Below are positions 1 to 6,957 of a DNA stretch of 13,776 nt, piece after piece. The DNA comes from Clostridia bacterium (GTDB lineage Bacteria > Bacillota > Clostridia > Oscillospirales > CAG-272), in NCBI GenBank assembly GCA_900769475.1, contig CAAGGQ010000215.1, positions 1 through 13,776 on the forward strand, in the 5' to 3' direction. Below the pieces are notes generated by a model. The model saw only the letters and a list, made by a program, of their open reading frames with translations. It did no database searches and was not told the origin of the DNA. A program made the position numbers and the translations under genes. Every line of letters begins with the position of its first letter. The first letter of the stretch is position 1.

Positions 1-107
1 GCGCGGCGGATCTTGGAGGAAGCCACCAGGCCCATGGCGCGGGTCAGATGCAGGGTCGAATCCACGCTTTTAATGCGGGTTCGCAAGGATTTGATATCGG
101 CGCCCAT
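1..107 (-). CDS. atpG: F1 ATP synthase gamma subunit, 5' fragment
   Basis: Only the first 35 codons are in the window and the rest lies beyond the left edge. The visible N-terminus (MGADIKSLRTRIKSVDSTLH, then LTRAMGLVASSKIRR) is the characteristic first helix of the F1 gamma subunit, the central rotor shaft that turns inside the alpha3beta3 head and couples c-ring rotation to ATP synthesis. The ATG at 107-105 lies 5 nt after the atpA stop, and its AGAGG ribosome binding site overlaps the last atpA codons, so translation is probably coupled to atpA. Position after atpA matches the standard atp operon order; atpD and atpC are expected outside the window. Family assignment is secure despite the short fragment. 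Confidence 0.93.
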   Translation of the reverse strand, partial: MGADIKSLRTRIKSVDSTLHLTRAMGLVASSKIRR

Positions 108-112
108 GAACG

Positions 113-1606
113 TTACCTCTTCAGTTCCTCAAGTGCCTTTTTCAAGAGGGCCACGTCGGAATCGTCAAAGTAGCCTTCTTCAAAGCGAAGAAGAAGCTCG
201 CCGTATTTGTTTTCCATATGAGTATAGAGGCGTTGCTCGTATTCCGCAACGCTCTTTACGGGCACCTCGTTGAGGTAGCCGTGGATCACCGCGTACACGA
301 TGGCTACCTGGCAGCCTACCCGCACGGGTGCGTTGCGTTTCTGCTTCAGCACCTCCACGATGCGTTCTCCAAGGGCCAGACGTGCCTTGGTGTCAGCATC
401 CAGGTCGCTTCCAAACTGGGCAAAGGCCTGGAGCTCACGGTACTGAGAGTAGAGAAGCTTCAGCTCGCCGGCTACCTTTTTCATGGCCTTCTTTTGGGCC
501 GAGCCGCCCACGCGGCTGACCGAGATACCGGGATTGATGGCAGGCATGATGCCTGCGTGGAAGAGCTCGGTTTCCAGGAAGATCTGTCCGTCGGTGATGG
601 AGATAACGTTGGTGGGAATATACGCCGACACGTCGCCGGCCTGGGTCTCAATGATGGGGAGGGCCGTAATGGAGCCTCCGCCGTATTCCTCGGCCACGCA
701 GGCCGCCCGTTCCAACAGACGGGAATGGAGATAGAAGACGTCACCGGGGTAGGCTTCGCGTCCCGGAGGACGACGGATCAGCAGCGAGAGGGCACGGTAG
801 GCCACCGCGTGCTTGGAAAGATCGTCGTATACGATCAACACGTCCTTGCCCTGCTCCCGGAAGTATTCGGCCATGGCACAGCCCGCGTAGGGAGCCACGT
901 ATTGCAGGGGAGCCGACTCCGAGGCCGAGGCCGAAACCACGATGGTATAGGCCATGGCACCTGCGGCGGTGAGCTGATTGACCAGTCCTACCACCGAGGA
1001 GTTCTTCTGTCCAATGGCAACGTAGATGCAAAGGACGCCGGTGTCCTTTTGGTTGATGATGGTATCGATGGCGATCTCGGTTTTCCCCGTTTGGCGGTCA
1101 CCAATGATCAGCTCACGCTGACCGCGGCCAATGGGGATCATACTGTCAATGGCCTTGATGCCGGTCTGCAGGGGGACCGATACGCTTTTTCGCTCGATGA
1201 TGCCGGGAGCTTCGGATTCCACGGGACGGGTGTGCACCGTGGATACAGGGCCCTTTCCGTCAATGGGATTGCCCAGAGCGTCCACTACGCGACCCAAAAG
1301 GGCCTCGCCCACCGGAACCGACAGCACGCGGCCGGTGCGTTTGACCGTTGAGCCCTCGCGGATGCGGTTGTTGTTGGATAGGAGCGCCACCGAAACGGTT
1401 TCGTCCTCCAGATTTTGGGCCAGACCCATACTGCCGTCCTCAAATTCCAAAAGCTCGCTGGCCATACATTCCCGCAGGCCAAAGACCCGGGCAATGCCGT
1501 CTCCTACCAGGATCACGGTGCCGGTCTCCTTCATTTCCAAACGGGATTTATAGTTTCGGATCTGTTCCTTTATGATATTGCTGATCTCTTCGGGTCTTGT
1601 GCTCAT
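113..1606 (-). CDS. atpA: F1 ATP synthase alpha subunit
   Basis: This 497-residue protein has the full usual length of bacterial alpha subunits. It is the non-catalytic nucleotide-binding partner of beta in the F1 hexamer at the cytoplasmic face of the membrane. Residues 1-95 form the N-terminal beta-barrel, 95-370 the nucleotide-binding domain with Walker A GDRQTGKT at 169-176, and 370-497 the helical C-terminal domain. The segment SVSRVGGSAQ (362-371) holds the conserved arginine R365 that reaches into the catalytic beta site. The start ATG overlaps the stop of atpH as ATGA (1603-1606), with AGGATGTGA upstream as ribosome binding site inside atpH, so the two are translationally coupled. No frameshift or missing motif is seen. 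Confidence 0.98.
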   Translation of the reverse strand: MSTRPEEISNIIKEQIRNYKSRLEMKETGTVILVGDGIARVFGLRECMASELLEFEDGSMGLAQNLEDETVSVALLSNNNRIREGSTVKRTGRVLSVPVGEALLGRVVDALGNPIDGKGPVSTVHTRPVESEAPGIIERKSVSVPLQTGIKAIDSMIPIGRGQRELIIGDRQTGKTEIAIDTIINQKDTGVLCIYVAIGQKNSSVVGLVNQLTAAGAMAYTIVVSASASESAPLQYVAPYAGCAMAEYFREQGKDVLIVYDDLSKHAVAYRALSLLIRRPPGREAYPGDVFYLHSRLLERAACVAEEYGGGSITALPIIETQAGDVSAYIPTNVISITDGQIFLETELFHAGIMPAINPGISVSRVGGSAQKKAMKKVAGELKLLYSQYRELQAFAQFGSDLDADTKARLALGERIVEVLKQKRNAPVRVGCQVAIVYAVIHGYLNEVPVKSVAEYEQRLYTHMENKYGELLLRFEEGYFDDSDVALLKKALEELKR

Positions 1607-2133
1607 TGATTCATCACATCCTTTACCTCACGCAGGCGATGGCGCAAAGAGCCATCCATAACCTTTCCGTTCAGCTCCACGATCACACCGCCCAGGAGGG
1701 AGGGATCGAAATGGCATTCCGTGGTCACGGTATTCCCGCTGATTTTTTCCAGTTTTTGCTTCAAAGTGGTAAGCTCTGCAGGGGTCAGGGGCACGGCGCT
1801 GGTAACCTTGGCTACGGTGGTGGCCTCCTTTGCCTGCAGAAGGCATAGGTATTCCTTTATACATTCCTCCAGCACTCCCAGCCGCCGCCGCTCGCAGAGC
1901 AGCTGCAAAAAGGAAAGGACATGCTCGGGAAGGAGGGATCCAAAGACCTGTTCGATCACCTGCAGGCGTTCCCCCATGGGAATGCTGGGAGAGGTGAGAA
2001 GCGCGAAAAGGTCGGGATACTCCCGGAAGCGCTTTTGGATCTCGCGCAGGGCGTTGGCGGTCTGCTTTTCCTTTTCGTATTCGCAGGAAAGGGAAAAGAG
2101 GGCTTCGGCGTATTCTTTACTGATCTGCGCCAT
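1603..2133 (-). CDS. atpH: F1 ATP synthase delta subunit
   Basis: The 176-residue product is the delta (OSCP-type) subunit, which sits on top of F1 and ties it to the peripheral stalk formed by b. The N-terminal helical domain (about 1-105, starting MAQISKEYAEALFSL) and the C-terminal segment DPSLLGGVIVELNGKVMDGS, near the end, match the family pattern. I chose ATG at 2133-2131 because AGGTGA lies 5 nt before it. An in-frame GTG three codons upstream (2142) would sit on that ribosome binding site and is less likely. The start lies inside the end of atpF (17-nt overlap) and the stop overlaps the atpA start, so it is embedded in a coupled operon. Confidence 0.95.
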   Translation of the reverse strand: MAQISKEYAEALFSLSCEYEKEKQTANALREIQKRFREYPDLFALLTSPSIPMGERLQVIEQVFGSLLPEHVLSFLQLLCERRRLGVLEECIKEYLCLLQAKEATTVAKVTSAVPLTPAELTTLKQKLEKISGNTVTTECHFDPSLLGGVIVELNGKVMDGSLRHRLREVKDVMNQ

Positions 2134-2632
2134 GGTCTTCACCTATTTCTTCCAGGAAGGAGCCGATCATAGCGTGGTGATCCTTGGGGTTGATCTCGCG
2201 TTCCAGCATTTTTTCTGCCAGGACGGCGGACACCTCCACGATCTCGTGCTTGATCTCCTCCTCGGCCTTTTTCCGTGTCAGAACGGCCTCGGCGTTGGCT
2301 CTTTCGGTAATGCCCTCGGCACGGCGGTTGGCTTCCTCCAGGATCTGGTTGGCGCGGTACTTGGCCGCGTCGGTGGCATCCTGCAAAATCGAATCGGCCT
2401 CGGCGTTGGCGCCTTGGAGCTTCTTCTCCCAGGTATCCCGCAGCTCGGTGGCCTTCTTTTGTGCCTCGTCAGCGGCGGCGTACCGGTGATCCAGCTCGGC
2501 CTGCCGCTTGGCAAAGACCTCCTGCACCGGACGGAACAAAAACTTCTTAACGATCAGGAAGATCAGCAGCAGGTTGGCCAGGGAGATCAGGATATGCCAT
2601 AGATTGACCGAAATAATATCTAACGATTGCAT
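2117..2632 (-). CDS. atpF: Fo ATP synthase b subunit (peripheral stalk)
   Basis: The 171-residue protein has one N-terminal membrane helix (about residues 8-30, LWHILISLANLLLIFLIVKK) followed by FLFRPV and a long, highly charged, alanine-rich amphipathic helix. This is the layout of the b subunit whose dimer forms the stator stalk between Fo and the delta subunit. Only one b-type gene is present, so a homodimer is expected rather than the b/b' pair of phototrophs. The ATG at 2632-2630 has GGGAGA about 7 nt upstream. It begins 27 nt after the atpE stop and its 3' end overlaps atpH by 17 nt. Confidence 0.96.
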   Translation of the reverse strand: MQSLDIISVNLWHILISLANLLLIFLIVKKFLFRPVQEVFAKRQAELDHRYAAADEAQKKATELRDTWEKKLQGANAEADSILQDATDAAKYRANQILEEANRRAEGITERANAEAVLTRKKAEEEIKHEIVEVSAVLAEKMLEREINPKDHHAMIGSFLEEIGEDHGADQ

Positions 2633-2659
2633 TATTATTCTCCCAAGTGTGTGAATGGG

Positions 2660-2947
2660 TTACAGGGAAAGGGCATTCTTCAGAATATTGACCATCAGGT
2701 TGGGGGCAACGAAGATCAACAGGATGGCAATGACCAGAGAATAAATACCCGTGGTCTCGGAAATGGCGCATCCCATGATCATGGTCGAGGTGACGGCGCC
2801 CTTGCTTTCGGGCTGGCGACCAATGGCTTCGCAGGCCTTAGAAACGGCGTTACCTTCACCAATACCGGGGCCAATGGCTCCAATGCCCATGCAGATACCT
2901 GCGCCCAGTGCGCAACAACCCAAAATAATACCGATTGCGAGTTCCAT
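2660..2947 (-). CDS. atpE: Fo ATP synthase c subunit, two-carboxylate (sodium-type) motif
   Basis: A 95-residue, two-helix hairpin proteolipid that forms the rotating c-ring. The polar loop ARQPE-type signature reads IGRQPESKG. Helix 1 has GPGIGEG, with glutamate E31 where sodium-type rings usually carry glutamine. Helix 2 has ISETTGIYSL, with the essential ion-binding E64 followed by two threonines and a downstream tyrosine. Glutamates at both places are what is known from the Fusobacterium nucleatum sodium rotor. Hydroxyl residues next to E64 fit sodium coordination, but the ion is inferred, not shown. I chose ATG at 2947-2945 because GGAGG is 9 nt away; an in-frame TTG two codons earlier is too close to it. 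The gene starts 18 nt after the atpB stop. Confidence 0.96.
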   Translation of the reverse strand: MELAIGIILGCCALGAGICMGIGAIGPGIGEGNAVSKACEAIGRQPESKGAVTSTMIMGCAISETTGIYSLVIAILLIFVAPNLMVNILKNALSL

Positions 2948-2965
2948 AATCAAATTCCTCCAAGT

Positions 2966-3868
2966 TTAAATTGTAGATTTTTTATTTTTGGAAAGCTTCT
3001 TTTGCTTTCGTTTTTCAAATTCGTCCTGCGGAAAGCCTCCCGCAACGTTGAGCATGGTAAGCATGGCAAAGATATAGGCCTGCATACATCCGCTGAAGAT
3101 ATCGAAATAGAGGGAGAGAACGGCGGGAAGTCCGATCCGAAGGAAGGGGATCTCCCCCAGCACTCCGGGGAGCCAGCCCAGCACCAGAGAGGAAAGGCCC
3201 TGGAGCGCGGCGGCAATGAGCACGGCAATGACCGAGCCCGAAAGCACATTTCCGTAGTGACGGAAGGCCATGGAAAGGGGCGTGGCGGCCTCGCTCAGAA
3301 TATTCAGTGGAAGCAGTACGGGGATGGGCTCCAGGTATCCCTTGAGATAATTGGGAACGCCTCCCTTGAGCTTGTAATGAGTGATGAGAATAAAGACCAG
3401 GATCGACCACCCCACCACGATGTTCAGATCCGACGTAGGCGGGAAGAGTCCCAGGAGCGACCAGAGGCTGGAGAGGGCCGAGAGAATGAGGATGGCGGTA
3501 ATGAAAGGGGCAAAGCCGGCAAAAAAGTCGCCCATGTTCTCCTTGACCATGCCTTCCATTTTTTCCACCGCCCATTCCGCCGCCAGCTGCCGTCGGGTAG
3601 CAACCCCGGCGCGGATGCCGTGGGTGAGATAGAGGCAGAGCCCAATGATGGAAAGGATCACCAACAGGGAATTGACCTGTGCCTCGGTGACGGGAAGATC
3701 CTGAATGGGCATGGGGATGGTGAAATAGATCTGCGCGCCCGTAATGGAGATCCCCTCGATGGGGGGCGCGGTCAGGACCTTCAAGGTCAGTCCGCAAACC
3801 ATGGGGAGCAGGATCAGAAGCAACAAAAGAATATCCACCGCTCGAAAGCGGATCGATTTAGCTTTCAT
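2966..3868 (-). CDS. atpB: Fo ATP synthase a subunit
   Basis: The 300-residue integral membrane protein forms the ion half-channels beside the c-ring. It has five or six hydrophobic segments. The conserved block LEPIPVLLPLNILSEAATPLSMAFRHYGN (split: 179-200, then 201-207) contains R203, the essential arginine of the a subunit that faces the c-ring carboxylates. QAYIFAMLTM (263-272) is the conserved final helix. It is somewhat longer than the common 220-270 residues, mainly through an N-terminal extracytoplasmic segment (about 31-65) and a lysine-rich tail. The ATG at 3868-3866 has AGGAGG about 12 nt upstream, a little far. The frame is open upstream, but that part overlaps atpI and does not look like atpB. 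It overlaps the atpI stop by 11 nt. Confidence 0.96.
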   Translation of the reverse strand: MKAKSIRFRAVDILLLLLILLPMVCGLTLKVLTAPPIEGISITGAQIYFTIPMPIQDLPVTEAQVNSLLVILSIIGLCLYLTHGIRAGVATRRQLAAEWAVEKMEGMVKENMGDFFAGFAPFITAILILSALSSLWSLLGLFPPTSDLNIVVGWSILVFILITHYKLKGGVPNYLKGYLEPIPVLLPLNILSEAATPLSMAFRHYGNVLSGSVIAVLIAAALQGLSSLVLGWLPGVLGEIPFLRIGLPAVLSLYFDIFSGCMQAYIFAMLTMLNVAGGFPQDEFEKRKQKKLSKNKKSTI

Positions 3869-4274
3869 GGGGATCAGCGTCCTCCTTTCTGCCCTCTTTT
3901 TTGCACAGAGGACGCAGGGCGATGGCCAGGCGGGGAAAGAGCAAAGGCGGGAGCACGGCCCAAAGAGCAAAGGCGGCAGGGAAGGAGACTCCCAAGATCA
4001 CCACCACCGCCAGTCCCAACATGCGCAGGGCCTTAGAGGTGTTCATGGTCTGCTTGGCTTCCTTGGGCTCCTTTTGCACCGCGTGCTGAATCGTTACGGC
4101 CATGGCAAAAAAATTCAGGATTACCGCCACACCGGTCAAAAGATTGCCAAAAAGAACGGTAATGTCCCAGGCCCCGATCACAAGAAAGACTCCTTGCATC
4201 AGAACACTGAACACCAGTACCCAAAGGGCAATGTATTTTGTTTCCTTCCAAACCACGGGCTCGATCCTTTGCAT
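3858..4274 (-). CDS. atpI: AtpI-like small membrane protein, first gene of atp operon
   Basis: This 138-residue protein has four hydrophobic segments (about residues 12-34, 40-62, 83-103 and 104-122) separated by a charged loop, KEPKEAKQTMNTSKALRM. The size, topology and position directly before atpB fit the ATP synthase protein I family, which helps assemble or stabilise the c-ring. Sequence conservation in this family is weak, so the call rests mainly on topology and location. The ATG at 4274-4272 has GAGG 5 nt upstream and lies about 45 nt from the predicted transcription start. Longer in-frame starts would precede the promoter-derived start and are rejected. Its stop lies inside atpB, so the two are probably translationally coupled. 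Confidence 0.8.
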   Translation of the reverse strand: MQRIEPVVWKETKYIALWVLVFSVLMQGVFLVIGAWDITVLFGNLLTGVAVILNFFAMAVTIQHAVQKEPKEAKQTMNTSKALRMLGLAVVVILGVSFPAAFALWAVLPPLLFPRLAIALRPLCKKEGRKEDADPHES

Positions 4275-4325
4275 AGCGACCTCACAGCAGTAAAAATAAA
4301 CGGCTTTGAAATCCGTTCCTTGCCC

Positions 4326-4354
4326 ATTATAGCACATCCGCCCCTGCAATGCAA
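4326..4354 (-). promoter_or_regulatory. SigA-type promoter of the atp operon
   Basis: Read on the minus strand: TTGCAT (4354-4349), 17-bp spacer, TATAAT (4331-4326), with an extended -10 TG one base before it. Transcription should start near 4319, giving a leader of about 45 nt before atpI. The same 16 bases covering the end of the spacer and the -10 box recur in the promoter at 10507-10535. Confidence 0.85.
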
Positions 4355-4523
4355 GCATTTTTGGGAAATTTTACATAGTTAAAAAAGTGACGAAGCGCGT
4401 TCCTGTCATTGCGCTTTTTCGCGGGATGGGGCTTTGTAGAATATTATGAACGCGGCCGCGGAGCTTTATCCCGAGGGAATGGCGAGGAGGGATGCCGGGG
4501 CGAGGATTGTCGTGAAAAAGCAC

Positions 4524-4552
4524 TTGATTTTTTTGGAAGAAGGGTGTATAAT
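4524..4552 (+). promoter_or_regulatory. SigA-type promoter of ktrBA
   Basis: TTGATT (4524-4529), a 17-bp spacer and TATAAT (4547-4552). The predicted start near 4559 gives a leader of about 40 nt to the ktrB ATG. Confidence 0.8.
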
Positions 4553-4598
4553 AACAAAGTACCACCATCGGCGCCCGATGCGCCGGAAAGGATGTTTC

Positions 4599-5939
4599 AT
4601 GCGGTTTCGGAATTTTAAAATGAAAATGACGAATACCAGGATCATTGCCCTGGGGTTCGCTTTTACTATACTGGTAGGGACACTGTTGCTGTGCCTGCCC
4701 TTTTCCTCTGCCGAGGGGCGGTGGACAAACCCCATCGACGCCATGTTCACCGCCACCACCGCCACCTGCGTTACGGGTCTGGTCACCGTGGATACGGGAA
4801 CGCATTGGTCCATGTTCGGCCATATCGTGATCCTGGTGCTGGTGCAGATCGGTGGCATTGGATTTATGACGGTGTTTACTCTGTTTTCCTTTTTCCTGCA
4901 CCGCCACGTCAGCCTTCATGAGCGGCGACTGCTGCTCCAGAGCGCCGGTGCCATGCACATGGGTGGCGTGATGGGAACCTTCCGTCAGATCCTGTTCGGA
5001 ACTCTGTTCATCGAGGGCTTGGGGGCGCTGCTGCTTTATCAGCGGTTCCTTCCTCTTTACGGAGAGAAGGCGGTTTGGTATTCCATCTTCCATTCGGTGT
5101 CGGCCTTTTGTAACGCCGGCCTTGATCTGCTCTCGCCCCACGGCTCCTCCTCTCTGTCGGCCTTTGTGGGTGATCCGCTGGTGAACTTTACCATTATGTT
5201 CCTGGTCATTATGGGAGGCCTTGGTTTTTTGGTGTGGAACGATATTCTGCGCTCGGGCTTCCGCTTCCGCAAGATGCAGCTGCACAGCAAGCTGGTGCTT
5301 TCCATCACCGGAGTCCTGCTCCTGGGTGGCGCCGTGCTCTTTTATCTGACCGAGCGGAACGCCTCCATGGCGCATCTGAACGAGGGCGAAAAGATTCTGG
5401 CCTCCCTCTTCCAATCGGTCACCACCCGTACCGCCGGCTTTTACACGGTGGATCAATCGGCCATGAGCGATTCGGGCTCGTTGGTTTCCATGTTCTTAAT
5501 GTTTATTGGCGGCTCTCCCGGCTCTACGGCGGGAGGCGTGAAGACCACCACCATGGCCGTGTTTCTCTTCAGCACCGTGCGTTTGGCGCGGAACCAGGAG
5601 ACCATTGTTACCTTCAAGCGCCGCATCGATGACCGTATTGTTCGTCAGGCGGGAGCTGTGGTTTGCGTGTACCTGGCCATCGTGCTGGTGGGAACGGCGC
5701 TGATCTGTGCCTTGGAGCCCGCAGGGATCCGCGAGGTGATGTATGAGGTGGTATCGGCCATTGCCACGGTGGGACTTACCATGAACCTTACCCCCACCCT
5801 CTGCTGGCTTTCCAAGCTCGTTTTGATCCTCTTGATGTACGCGGGACGCTTGGGCGGGCTTTCCATCTTCCTGGCACTGGCCGAGGAGACTGAATCGGTG
5901 CCCGTGGAGCGACCGGTGGAGAAAATTTTGATCGGATAA
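4599..5939 (+). CDS. ktrB: KtrB/TrkH-type potassium uptake membrane subunit
   Basis: The 446-residue membrane protein has the fourfold membrane-pore-membrane layout of the Trk/Ktr/HKT superfamily. The four pore loops are visible: TCVTG (56-60), AFCNAGL (169-175), TRTAG (276-280) and ATVGL (389-393), each with the filter glycine. GGSPGSTAGGVKTTT (304-318) matches the intramembrane gating loop. At about 450 residues it fits KtrB (450) rather than the longer TrkH. It would move potassium inward, usually with sodium dependence, gated by KtrA encoded 23 nt downstream. I chose ATG at 4599 because AAGGA is 6 nt upstream and it falls just after the promoter; the frame is open further up but that part overlaps the promoter. 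Confidence 0.94.
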   Translation: MRFRNFKMKMTNTRIIALGFAFTILVGTLLLCLPFSSAEGRWTNPIDAMFTATTATCVTGLVTVDTGTHWSMFGHIVILVLVQIGGIGFMTVFTLFSFFLHRHVSLHERRLLLQSAGAMHMGGVMGTFRQILFGTLFIEGLGALLLYQRFLPLYGEKAVWYSIFHSVSAFCNAGLDLLSPHGSSSLSAFVGDPLVNFTIMFLVIMGGLGFLVWNDILRSGFRFRKMQLHSKLVLSITGVLLLGGAVLFYLTERNASMAHLNEGEKILASLFQSVTTRTAGFYTVDQSAMSDSGSLVSMFLMFIGGSPGSTAGGVKTTTMAVFLFSTVRLARNQETIVTFKRRIDDRIVRQAGAVVCVYLAIVLVGTALICALEPAGIREVMYEVVSAIATVGLTMNLTPTLCWLSKLVLILLMYAGRLGGLSIFLALAEETESVPVERPVEKILIG

Positions 5940-5962
5940 CAAAGAAAGGATAGATAAAAGAT

Positions 5963-6622
5963 ATGAAATCTGTATTGGTGATTGGATTGGGACGCTTTGG
6001 CCGTCATTTGGCCGAGAAGATGCGCGCTCTTGGAAACGACGTAATGATCGTGGATAAAAACGAGAAGCTGGTAAACGAGCTGGCTCCCAAGTTTACCGAT
6101 TCCCACATTGGGGATTGCACCAACGAGGCGGTGATTCGTTCCCTGGGCGTGAAGCAGATGGATTGCTGCTTCGTTTCCATCGGGGAGGATTTTCAGTCCT
6201 CGCTGGTCATTACCTCTCTGCTCAAGCGTGCAGGAGCCAAGCACGTGATCGCCAAGGCCAACCAGGAGATCCAGGCCGAGCTGTTGGAGCAGATCGGTGC
6301 CGATGAGGTGGTCTATCCCGAACGGGAGATTGCCGAAAAACTGGCCATTCGTTACAATGCCAACAACGTGTTTGACTACGTTCAGCTGACCGAGGATTAT
6401 TCGATCTACGAGGTGCCGATCATGCCCTCTTGGGTGGGAGCCTCCATTGTGGACGTGGACGTGCGAAAGAAATATCGCGTGAACATCATTGCCGTGAAGA
6501 ACGGTGAGATCCTTCAGCCCATGCCGGGGGTCGACTATATCTTCCGCAAGGGTGACCACGTGGTAGTGATTGGAAAATCCTCCGACGTATTCAAGCTTTC
6601 GGGAAAGAGAAAGCGTTTATGA
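5963..6622 (+). CDS. ktrA: KtrA/TrkA-type RCK regulatory subunit of potassium uptake
   Basis: The 219-residue cytoplasmic protein has an RCK_N Rossmann domain with GLGRFG (8-13), the acidic D31 at the end of strand 2 and IGDCTN (49-54), followed by an RCK_C domain (about 137-207). Such proteins form an octameric ring that binds ADP/ATP or NAD(H) through RCK_N and cyclic-di-AMP through RCK_C, and opens or closes the KtrB pore. Length matches KtrA (about 220) and not the double-length TrkA (about 458). It follows ktrB in the same transcript; AAAGGA lies about 12 nt before the ATG, a long spacing. A strong terminator follows 3 nt after the stop. Which ligands it binds is not readable from the sequence. 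Confidence 0.95.
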   Translation: MKSVLVIGLGRFGRHLAEKMRALGNDVMIVDKNEKLVNELAPKFTDSHIGDCTNEAVIRSLGVKQMDCCFVSIGEDFQSSLVITSLLKRAGAKHVIAKANQEIQAELLEQIGADEVVYPEREIAEKLAIRYNANNVFDYVQLTEDYSIYEVPIMPSWVGASIVDVDVRKKYRVNIIAVKNGEILQPMPGVDYIFRKGDHVVVIGKSSDVFKLSGKRKRL

Positions 6623-6625
6623 TCA

Positions 6626-6667
6626 GAAAGACACCGCCCGCCGCAAACACGGCGGGCGGTGTCTTTC
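6626..6667 (+). terminator. Terminator of ktrBA
   Basis: A perfect 18-bp stem (6626-6643 with 6650-6667) closed by the 6-nt loop CAAACA directly follows ktrA. The lower stem is GAAAG/CTTTC, so a short U-rich segment lies within the descending arm rather than as a separate tail. The symmetric stem could act on both strands. A 28-bp core recurs at 6927-6954. Confidence 0.8.
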
Positions 6668-6954
6668 TCTCGGCGTTTCTCTTTGCGCTTGCGGTTCAAA
6701 GAGAAAGGCGACTATGGGACCATCGATTGCAAAAATTCCTTAGCCACTTTTTCTTTTGACCATATAGGCGCAAAAGAAAAAGTTATCAAAAAGAAAACGC
6801 CGCAAGAGCGATTTCGCCGCCTGCGGGCGGCGAGGAGGCTTGCGCAGCCTCCACCGCGCCACCTTTTGAAAAAGGTGGTCGAAAACGTTCCTTCATTGCC
6901 GACGTCATTTGCACAAGCATAAAGTTCGCCCGCCGCAAACGCGACGGGCGGTGT
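6635..6954. repeat. Hairpin-rich intergenic cassette bounded by 28-bp near-identical copies
   Basis: The gene-free stretch between the convergent ktrA and sdaA holds at least five further inverted repeats: 6676-6685/6697-6706 (10 bp), 6746-6758/6771-6783 (13 bp, perfect), 6815-6821/6826-6832 (7 bp, loop TGCG), 6834-6840/6846-6852 (7 bp) and 6859-6867/6870-6878 (9 bp, or 8 bp with a TGAA loop). At its ends lie two copies of a GC-rich palindrome, 6635-6662 and 6927-6954, matching at 26 of 28 positions. Small open frames across it are full of these repeats and have no ribosome binding sites. It looks like a non-coding multi-hairpin element, possibly a dispersed genomic repeat; that is inference from structure alone. 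Confidence 0.65.
6927..6950 (-). terminator. Probable terminator of the araC-sdaA unit
   Basis: On the minus strand, 7 nt after the sdaA stop, CGCCCGTCG pairs with CGGCGGGCG around a 6-nt loop. All nine pairs form if one G-U wobble is allowed; the plus-strand copy has a C-A mismatch at that place, which favours function on the minus strand. The U-tract is short (AACTTT), so efficiency is uncertain. Confidence 0.55.
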
Positions 6955-6957
6955 GTT

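Larger units (their letters stand above)
4275..4598. other. Divergent intergenic region atpI / ktrB
   Basis: This gene-free stretch holds the leftward atp promoter (4326-4354) and the rightward ktrB promoter (4524-4552). The 170 bases between the two -35 boxes have no clear hairpin, repeat or known riboswitch shape. The ktrB leader is only about 40 nt, too short for a ydaO-type cyclic-di-AMP riboswitch. An open frame upstream of ktrB spans part of this region but has no ribosome binding site and crosses the promoter. Confidence 0.7.

Noticed and set aside
218..1351. Long open frame on the plus strand opposite atpA (377 codons).
   Set aside because: It lies fully antisense to a conserved gene, has no ribosome binding site and its composition is that of a mirrored coding frame in GC-rich DNA.
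2627..4036. Long open frame on the plus strand opposite atpE, atpB and the end of atpI (469 codons).
   Set aside because: It crosses three conserved genes on the other strand; the His/Gly/Asp-rich translation resembles no protein family.
4552..4598. Possible cyclic-di-AMP riboswitch before ktrB.
   Set aside because: The leader after the promoter is only about 40 nt, too short for that riboswitch, and no conserved pairing is visible.
4371..5456. Open frame on the minus strand opposite ktrB (361 codons).
   Set aside because: It is a shadow of ktrB and would also run through the ktrB promoter.
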